Source: Rhodoferax sp. TH121 (GTDB taxonomy: Bacteria; Pseudomonadota; Gammaproteobacteria; Burkholderiales; Burkholderiaceae_C). From it: a stretch of DNA of 64,000 nucleotides. Of the stretch, positions 43,675-52,100 are shown one piece after another. Location of the stretch: assembly GCF_002251855.1 (NCBI RefSeq), contig NZ_NOXW01000020.1, positions 186,001-250,000 on the forward strand, in the 5' to 3' direction. A program made the position numbers and the translations under genes. How positions within the stretch are numbered: the first letter of the stretch is position 1; every line of letters begins with the position of its first letter. The notes under the pieces were generated by a model, which saw only the letters and a program-made list of their open reading frames with translations, was not told the DNA's origin and did no database searches.

Positions 43675-45173
43675 GCACCAGTGCCATACCTCAGGCCATG
43701 GATCAAGCCAGGCCTCAAGCCTTGTCTCAAGCGCTTTCCAGCGCTGAAGAAGCAAAGCCCCGTCACCCCACGCTGGAACTGCTGGCCCGCTACCAAGCCA
43801 TCTTTGCAGCCGCCTGGGCCCACCGCAAAGAACTGGCAGGCCCCGCTCGCATGGCTGATGAAGTGGCGTTTCTTCCTGCAGCCCTCAGTCTGCAAGAAAC
43901 CCCGGTGCATCCCGCACCACGCCGGTTGGCCTGGGGCTTGATGGTTCTGTTTGTGCTGGCCCTGGTCTGGTCCATCTTTGGGGAGGTGGACATCGTGGCC
44001 ACGGCACCTGGCCGCATCATCGTCAGCGACCGCACCAAGGTCATCCAACCCCTGGAAGCCAGTGTCGTCAAAGCCGTCCTGGTCAAAGACGGCGACAAGG
44101 TGCACGCCGGCCAAGTGCTGGTAGAGCTAGACCCCACCATGGCCACGGCCGACAAAACCAGTGTGCAAGAGCAACTCAAAGCTGCCCACAGCGAAGAACA
44201 GCGCACCCAAGCCTTGCTGCAACTGCTATCAAAAGAGAAGCTGCTCGCGCAAGTAATAAGCGGGCTAGAGGGTGATATGAGCACCAAACTCCAGTTGAAG
44301 GCCCAACTCCAAGCCGAATGGCAAGACATCAGCGCCAAACTCGCAAAGCTCGATGCTGAGAGCAACCGCCGCCAGGCCGAGATCGCCACCGTCAAAGCCA
44401 GCATTGCCAAGCTGGAAGCCACCGTCCCCATGGCCCAAAGCCGGGAGGCGGACTTCACCCGGCTGGTGGACCAAGGCTTTATCTCTAGCCACGCCACCCA
44501 AGACAAGACCAGGGAGCGGGTGGAGCTGGAGCGGGACCTGGCTACCCAAAGAGCCCGCCTGAGCGAAGCACAAGCAACAGCCGCAGAGACCGAACAAACC
44601 AAAGCCGCCTACCGCGCAGAAACCCAGCGCCAACTGGCGGACCGCTACGCCCAGGCCAGTACCAAACGTATCCAGCTCAGTGCGGACAACTCCAAGGCCG
44701 ACCAGCGGCAAAACCAGACCCAGCTCAGAGCCCCGGTCTCTGGCGTCATCCAGCAACTGGCCATCCACTCTGTGGGTGGCGTCGTCACCAGTGCCCAGGC
44801 CCTGATGGTGGTAGTGCCCGATTCCAAGCAGGTAACGGCTGAAGTCTCCATCGCCAACCAAGACATCGGGTTTGTGAATGCAGGGCAGGACGCAGAGATC
44901 AAGCTGGAGACCTTTAGCTTTACCAAGTACGGCACGGTCAAGGCGACCGTGGACAACGTGTCAGCCGATGCGGTGACTGACGAGAAGCGGGGGAGCTTTT
45001 ACCCGGCCATCCTGACGCTGGAGAAGAAGGACATGCTGATTGATGGCAAGCAGATACCTATCAGTCCGGGGATGAACATCACGGCGGAGATTAAGACGGG
45101 GAAGCGGCGGATTATTGAGTTTCTGTTGAGTCCGGTACAGAAGATGGGCTCTGAGAGTTTAAGGGAGCGGTGA
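43671..45173 (+). CDS. type I secretion membrane-fusion protein (HlyD-like)
   Basis: A 500-residue adaptor spanning the periplasm. One transmembrane helix near residues 84-105 (AWGLMVLFVLALVWSIFG), a lipoyl half-motif (VIQPLEASVVKAVLVKDGDKV), a long coiled-coil region and a second lipoyl half (LRAPVSGVIQQLAIHS) follow in the usual HlyD order. The dispersed repeat is translated in frame as residues 185-202 within the coiled coil. The start overlaps the transporter gene stop. No TolC-like gene is present in this operon. Confidence 0.94.
   Translation: MSTSAIPQAMDQARPQALSQALSSAEEAKPRHPTLELLARYQAIFAAAWAHRKELAGPARMADEVAFLPAALSLQETPVHPAPRRLAWGLMVLFVLALVWSIFGEVDIVATAPGRIIVSDRTKVIQPLEASVVKAVLVKDGDKVHAGQVLVELDPTMATADKTSVQEQLKAAHSEEQRTQALLQLLSKEKLLAQVISGLEGDMSTKLQLKAQLQAEWQDISAKLAKLDAESNRRQAEIATVKASIAKLEATVPMAQSREADFTRLVDQGFISSHATQDKTRERVELERDLATQRARLSEAQATAAETEQTKAAYRAETQRQLADRYAQASTKRIQLSADNSKADQRQNQTQLRAPVSGVIQQLAIHSVGGVVTSAQALMVVVPDSKQVTAEVSIANQDIGFVNAGQDAEIKLETFSFTKYGTVKATVDNVSADAVTDEKRGSFYPAILTLEKKDMLIDGKQIPISPGMNITAEIKTGKRRIIEFLLSPVQKMGSESLRER
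44223..44276 (+). repeat. dispersed repeat, copy 7, in frame inside the HlyD-like gene
   Basis: CTGCTATCAAAAGAGAAGC, then TGCTCGCGCAAGTAATAAGC and GGGCTAGAGGGTGAT. It is read in frame as LLSKEKLLAQVISGLEGD, a sequence with helical and partly heptad-like character. Confidence 0.8.
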
Positions 45174-45206
45174 GATTCACCATGAAACAAATATTCAGAG
45201 GAGGTT

Positions 45207-45271
45207 TACTATGAAATTAGTAGCTGTCTGCGCATATTTTAAGAGGGTTGGAGGCCAATTTGGCTTGATTT
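45207..45271 (+). repeat. dispersed repeat, copy 8, in the lipoprotein leader
   Basis: ATGAAATTAGTAGCTGTC, then TGCGCATATTTTAAGAGG and GTTGGAGGCCAATTTGGC. It follows a strong ribosome-binding site (AGAGGAGG) and carries an ATG at 45211 in frame with the lipoprotein gene. The gap 45174-45345 holds otherwise only the second ribosome-binding site. Confidence 0.85.
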
Positions 45272-45345
45272 CTACCCCACACACCATGGTTGCGTTTTCA
45301 CCTCCCATTGCACCACCTACAACCGATCACACCAAGGAGCCCTCC

Positions 45346-46155
45346 ATGCATAAACCAGCCACCCTTCGCAGCCTGATGCAAACCACCGCCCGCCGCACAC
45401 TGCTTGCCATTGGATTGGTTATGGGCCTGAGTGCCTGCATCGGTGCGGTTGGCGCTAGTGGTACTGGTGGAGATACATGGCAAGAAGAAGTGCTGTTGCA
45501 TGATGGACAGAAGCTCATTGTGGAGCGTTATCTGGAGCGCGGTTTTGGCGGAAATGAGGCTGGTCAGCCGTCTCCGGGCAAAGAACAAGGGTTACGCTTT
45601 ACTTTGCCGTCATCCCAAGAGACGGTCGAATGGAAAACCCAATTCAGCCAAGACATTGGCCGGTTCGACTTCATGCCCTTGTTGTTGGATGTTGTGGGGA
45701 AATCCGCCTTTGTAGTGGCGGCGCCAGTAGGGTGCCAGGCCTACAACAAGTGGGGGCGGCCTAACCCGCCCTATGTGGTTTTTAAATACGCCGAAAAATC
45801 CTGGAGCCAGATTCCATTGACGGAGTTGCCGCCTGAGCTTCATACACCCAATGTCATTATTTCCTCACCCGACAAGACTGTGCAGCGACTTGGAACGAAC
45901 TTCGTCAGCGCTGACGTGGTGCTCGGCCTCAATAAAAGTCAGAGTCAGCAGCAGGAATACAAGAGCATTTTGAGGACGCCATTAACTGAGATAGGGCGTC
46001 ATTGCCGAGTTGAGTTCTCAAATGGCAGGGGTACGTGGTTGAGCGCGGACTGGTTTAGTGAAGAAAGAGATTTGGCAGCCTGCTTGAAAGTTTGTGATCG
46101 AAAGAATTTCAATCAAGAAACGTGCCCTTGCGGGCAACTTTTTAAAGGTAAATGA
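45346..46155 (+). CDS. lipoprotein encoded between type I secretion genes and RTX lipase
   Basis: A 269-residue predicted lipoprotein of unknown family. I chose the ATG at 45346 (AAGGAG upstream), because it gives a signal peptide with RRTLLAIGLVMGLSAC and Cys31. An in-frame ATG at 45211 has an even stronger SD but lies in a repeat and would bury the signal. No known domain is recognised; several Cys and Lys occur near the C-terminus (CLKVCDRK, CPCGQ). It overlaps the RTX lipase gene by four bases, so the two are coupled. It might protect the producer or assist the lipase (inference). Confidence 0.75.
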   Translation: MHKPATLRSLMQTTARRTLLAIGLVMGLSACIGAVGASGTGGDTWQEEVLLHDGQKLIVERYLERGFGGNEAGQPSPGKEQGLRFTLPSSQETVEWKTQFSQDIGRFDFMPLLLDVVGKSAFVVAAPVGCQAYNKWGRPNPPYVVFKYAEKSWSQIPLTELPPELHTPNVIISSPDKTVQRLGTNFVSADVVLGLNKSQSQQQEYKSILRTPLTEIGRHCRVEFSNGRGTWLSADWFSEERDLAACLKVCDRKNFNQETCPCGQLFKGK

Positions 46156-49100
46156 AAATGGCGACCAATATTGAGTTGGCCTTGATGGCTGGTGCCGCAT
46201 ACGAATCGACCCGTAATGAGAAAAATCGACTTCCTACTCCAGTCGATTGGGCATCTTTAAAGCATGAAACGCAGGACAGCGGATTTGAGGCTGTAGCCTT
46301 TGTAGGTGAAGGATCGACATTAAAAACAAGCTCCGAAATCATCATCTCCTTCGCTGGCACCGATCCGTATCACGCCAATTTGCTGTCAGATCCAGATGGC
46401 AAAACCAATACCGCATTGGCCAATGGCAAGTGGAGCGAACAATTGCTGCAAGCCGCGCAGTACTACCTCGATGTCAGAGCAGCTAACCCGACAGCCACTA
46501 TCACATTGACCGGCCATAGCCTGGGTGGTGGTCTGGCGGCCTTGATTGCCGTGTTCTTTGACGTACCCTCCACTACCTTTGATCAGGCCCCGTTTGCGCA
46601 ATCAGCGTTGGACTGGCCCAATGGCGACAACGCCACCATTTTGAAGAAACTCTTGCCCGCCACCTCTGGTGTGGGTGATGGGGCAGCCGCATATGCCGCA
46701 GCGATGGCCAAACTCAGCCAATACTTGCAGTTGCGCTTGGCCAGTACGGGCCAAGTAGAGTCCATCCCCCGCGCTGAGAACATCACCACGCTACGCGTGG
46801 AAGGCGAGTTTTTGGACGGCGGGCTTGCCACCTACAAGCCCATTGGCGTCGCACCAGAGTTGGTAAAGCAAACGCTATGGGACCACGGTCCCGGCGGTAC
46901 CAGTCTTGATTTGCACTCCCAAGCCTTGCTCACAGCTTTCCTTCAAAGTCAAAAGAGCGCAACGGCGAATGGTGCACCTACACAAACCTTGAACGAAGTT
47001 AGCAAGAAACTCACAGGCCTGCTGGAGCTGATCTTCAAAGACAAGCTGTTCGCTGCGGAGACTGACCCCTTATCGACGACTGAAAATTTTCTGGACCGTC
47101 TGGTTCGCCACGAAGCCGGCGTGCAAGGCTCATTTGCTGCCGACGCCATGGTGACCCGCTTCACAGCTGACTTGTGGAAACTAGCCAAGGAGGGTGGATT
47201 AACGCTCAATGACAATGGTGTGCAAAACAGCTCGCATAACAAGCTCAGCAAAACCCTGATGGCCTTTGCCATGCAGTTCTATTACGAAGGTTCTTCCAAC
47301 GCTGTTGACTCGAATAAAACGCTCTTCAGCAATGTGACCGGCGGCGTGCGCTTTGACATGGCCGATGTATCGAAGGACGCAAAAATCGCCATCGTTGCGA
47401 ACAAAAAAATAGACCTGCAAAAGATCGAAAACGGTAAATACCAAATAGCGGGCTACAAGTACTTTTCCGACTACCTGAAGCAAAGCACCTTCACCGATAC
47501 AGAGCGCCAGCTCATTCAATCCATGCTGCCCCATATGCGTGACTGGTATGTGCAAGCAGGCTCTAACGGTCTGACCGCTGCGGATGACTTGAACCGTGGC
47601 GCCTTCATGCTGGGCGCCAAAGGCACAGACACCTTGACCGGTGGAGCCGCTGCCGACTTGCTGGTGGGCAACCAGGGAGCAGACATCCTGCAAGGCGGGG
47701 CAGGTAACGACATGCTGATGGGCGGCAGTGACGCCGACACCTACCAATTCAGCGGCACTTGGGGCAAAGACACTCTCATCGACAGCGACGGCCTGGGGCA
47801 ACTCCAGCTAGCCGGCATCACCCTGAGCGGAGGCAAAGGTGCAGGGGTGGCCAACACGTGGAAGCAAACCCTGGCCAATGCAGACGTCATCACCTACCGG
47901 GTGGTAGACAACCAGCTCTCAGCCACCGGCAAACAACTCCTGATCACCAAAGAAGGCGACAGCGCCAACAGCATCACCATCAACCACTTTGACCTCGCTC
48001 AGGCTACCAGCACCGCCCCAGGGAGCACCGGTTATTTAGGCATCAAGCTCAATCCGGATAAGAAAATCGCCGTAAAAGAAAGCACCAGCAGCAACGTCTG
48101 GAGCGACTCCAGCTTTACGTTGGATAGCCTTGCGGGCCAAGCATCAAGTCTGATTGAGGGAACCGCCAAGACCTTCACGTTCTATTTGAACCAGCCAGGT
48201 AAAGCTGGTGAAACCATTACCCTGGAGCTGTCCGCACAGGCCGATAAGTTCAAAGCCATCCTGGGCGACAGCGTGGTAGACGCCAACGGAGCTGTGATCA
48301 CGTTGGCGGAAGGCCAGGCACAGGTTTCCATCGCTTTGGTGCAACAAGGCGAAATCACCGCAGACGCCAGCCTGCAACTCAGCGCCACCTATGCGGGTGC
48401 GCAAGGGACCGTGACCAGCAACGCCTGGGAAATCCAGTTGAAAGATGCGGGTGAGGTTGTCAAGACGTTCCGAGGCGACCAACACGGAGCCATCAACACA
48501 ACACACAGCACCTCTGCCTACTACGACTGGAGCGGTACCAGCTGGGCGGCTGACGGAACTTTGGTCAACGGCGTAGAAGAGGCCGGGTACGGCGACGTGA
48601 TCCTCGGCAGTGCAGGCAATGACAAGATGCTGGGCCTAGGAGGCAACGACGCGTTGGAGGGATTGGCCGGCAATGACCAAATCGACGGTGGGGATGGCAA
48701 TGATCTCATTGCTGGGGGCATGGGTGCCGACAACATCAAGGGGGGGGCGGGGGATGACACCATATTCAGTGATGCGTACTTCCGCAACTGGGATGGCACT
48801 GCCCTGCGGCAGCACACCTATGTGCAGCCAGTAGGGACGCCGGATGAATGGCAGAGGCCGCAGCAATGGAACGGCCAATGGTCACTGCCTGCAGGCGCCA
48901 CCGTATTTGCCGATGGGGGCACATGGGGCACATATGAGCTCAATGGGGTTCGTGGTACCTCTGTCTACTATGACGTCGGGCTGGATGTTGCGTCCGACGT
49001 GGTGGATGCGGGTGACGGCAGAGACTATGTACGCACCGGCGCAGGAGATGACCGTATTCAGGGCGGCGCAGGGGATGACCTACTGTATGCCGCAGCGGGC

Positions 49101-52100
49101 AGCGACGTTGTGGAGGGTGGGACTGGTGATGACAAGCTGTATGGAGATGAGGCCGGTGTTTCAGAAGACAAACATGGCAACGACTTCTTGGACGGCGGTG
49201 AAGGCAGTGACCTGCTCATAGGCGGTGGCCGCGATGACGTGCTGTATGGCGGATCTGGAGCAGATACCCTGACGGGGGACGGTACGGTCGATGTCCAGTA
49301 CAGCGGCAACGACTATTTGGATGGTGAGGATGGCAATGACCAGTTGGAGGGGGGCGCAAAAGATGACATTTTGTATGGCGGTGCTGGTGACGACACCCTG
49401 CGTGGCGATGCGTGGTACGACCCCCAAAACGATGGCGCTGACTACCTGGATGGGGAGGATGGAAAAGATACCCTGATTGGGGGGGGCAAGGACGACACCT
49501 TGTATGGCGGAGCGGGTGACGACGCGCTGTATGGCGATGGCACTACAGATGATGCCCATTACAGCGGTGCTGATTACCTGGATGGAGAAGCTGGCAATGA
49601 CACCCTGGTTGGCGGTGGCAAAGACGACACCTTGTTTGGCGGAGCGGGTGACGATGCGCTATATGGCGACAACTCGACCAATATGTTGGCAGGTGCGTCG
49701 CACGGCAATGACTATTTGGATGGAGAAGATGGTGATGACCTCATCCAAGGCGATGGCGGCAATGACTCCATTTATGGTGGCGATGGAAACGACACCTTGT
49801 GGGGTGACGCGCTTGCTACCAGGGTAGGCGGTCAGTTTCACGGGGCGGACTCTATCGATGGTGGGGATGGCAATGACGACATCACCGGTGATGGTGGTGC
49901 CGACACCTTGCTGGGCGGTGCCGGGGATGATCGCATCACGGGTGACAGTTCTCTGCGTAACTCAAACGATGTTGGTTACTTGGAAGCGCAATACCACGGT
50001 GATGACTTCATAGACGGCGGTGCAGGGAACGACAGCTTGTGGGGCGATGGCGGCAATGACACCATCTATGGCGGTGCAGGGAACGATACGCTGTATGGCG
50101 ATGCCGGGAGCGACTACTTGGATGGCGGCGAGGGCGATGACACTTTAGTAGCGGGTGCGGGTGACACAGTTGTGGATGAAAAAGGCACCAATACCCTCAA
50201 ACTGGCTGACGGAGCAGCTGAACGTGTGCATGCAGAGGGGGCCGACTTGTTGTTTGACTATGGTGCAAGCGGTGTGCTGCGAGTGGTAAATGCGCTGACG
50301 GGTAGCGTAGCCAGCATAGATGGGCTCGCGATGGAGGAATGGCTGAAAGGCAACCTGTTGGACGAGGTAGAGCTAACTACAACTCGTGCCCACCAAAGGC
50401 TTGCCGGCGGATCTGGCAACGATCGACTCACCGCGAACCATGAGAACGCCACCTTGCTGGGTGGCGAGGGGGCCGATACCTTGGTTGGCAGTTTTGGTGA
50501 TGACCAGCTGCACGGCGGTGCTGGCAATGACGTTGTGGACGGTGGCGCTGGCAATGATGTGCTGTTTGCTGACGAAGGTCGCGATGTTTTGAGGGGCGGC
50601 GCTGGACTGGACACCTATGTGCTGGGCCGCAGTACGGGGCGGGCGACGGTGCAAGACGACTCCTCCGAAGGATCAGTCATCCGGCTCGATGACTCGGGCT
50701 TGGGTTTTGACAATCTGCAGGCTTCGCGTCTGCAAAATGATCTGCTGGTGAGTGTGCGAGGGACTGCAACCAGCATGCGGATTGAAGGCTACTTCAATCA
50801 GTCTCAGCCCAATTATTTGATTACAGACAATGCACAGAACACAATGACTGTGGATGCATTGCTGGCGTCTTCCAAGCCTAGCTGGGACGGGTTGATCAGT
50901 GGTCTTCGGCAGGATTACAAGCTGTACGCGAGGTCAGTGGTTGGCGCAAGTGCCTATGCACAAGGTATGACTTTGCAAGCGGATGGCAGTTGGAAATGGA
51001 CCAGTTCATATAAAGGCTCCAGTGTGTCCAATCATGTGGACAACATAACCTACGACAGAAAAATTGTTCACCTGGACTTGAACACTGGGCAGTATTCGAC
51101 TACCACTTCGACTGAACAGGTGACGAACGTATGGGACACGTCAAGTTGGGAATATTCGGAGAAGTCGGGAACTGCACTGACGGTCAACTTTAGTGAGTTC
51201 AATCAAACGTGGAATATGGATGGCAACGCCATAAATAGTCGTTCACAGGTGTTGAGTGAGTACACCACCTGGGCTACCACGCAATGGACGCAGGGCCAGG
51301 TCTACACGTTTGGTCGCGACTGGTATGAAACCGGTGACTACTGGTGGGCACCAGGCCCAGGGACCGAACCAACGGAGTACCGACAAACATATGCAAAGGA
51401 CAGCACCGTGCGAGTGGAGTACCAAGGCATTCTTGGCGAGGAGTCCCTGATTGCGCCAGCTGGGCAATACCTCAATGGCCCCTTGCCAACCTTCATTCCA
51501 ATCGACTACCAGCATTACATTGACAGTTACAACCTGGGCCAAACGTTTGTGCCCAACGGCACGTATCTGATTTATGCGGACCGAACAGCCGATATCGAAC
51601 TCACGGTTGGGGATAGCACTGTATATGGTGGTGGATTTGTATACGGTGGTGTCGGAAATTCAACGCTGTCATCTGGGCACACCTTGGTGGCTGGAACGGG
51701 TGACCAACGGCTTGAATATGGCCAATATATGGTTGTGGGCGATGGCCACAACACAGTGATTGGAAAAACTGACAGCTCAATATATGTAGACCCCAACAAT
51801 GCGGGTATGGACCTGATTGCCAGCAGCAACCATAACGACGGGGCCGTGCTAGACACCATCTATGCCAGCGAAGGCATCACCAACTGGGCAGAGCGGTACC
51901 AGTATGCTGGCATGCTCCGTGTATCTCTTCTGGAGGGCTATCGTGGTTACTTCAATTCGATTGATGAGGCCCGAAGTGATTTCAATGCCTCCGTGAGCTG
52001 GACCACATTTGACGACGCCGTGGGGCTGGGCTATCTCTCAGTGTCCCAAGTGGAAGCCTTGCCGTTCTTGCCAAAACTCTACAACATGGACGCATTGGCC

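Noticed and set aside
45211..45345. Upstream start of the lipoprotein at 45211 as the main start
   Set aside because: It has a strong ribosome-binding site, but it begins in a dispersed repeat and would place the lipoprotein signal 45 residues from the N-terminus; kept as a finding only.
49035..50100. CRISPR-like array
   Set aside because: The repeats are part of an open reading frame coding for RTX motifs, differ from one another and are not separated by uniform unique spacers.
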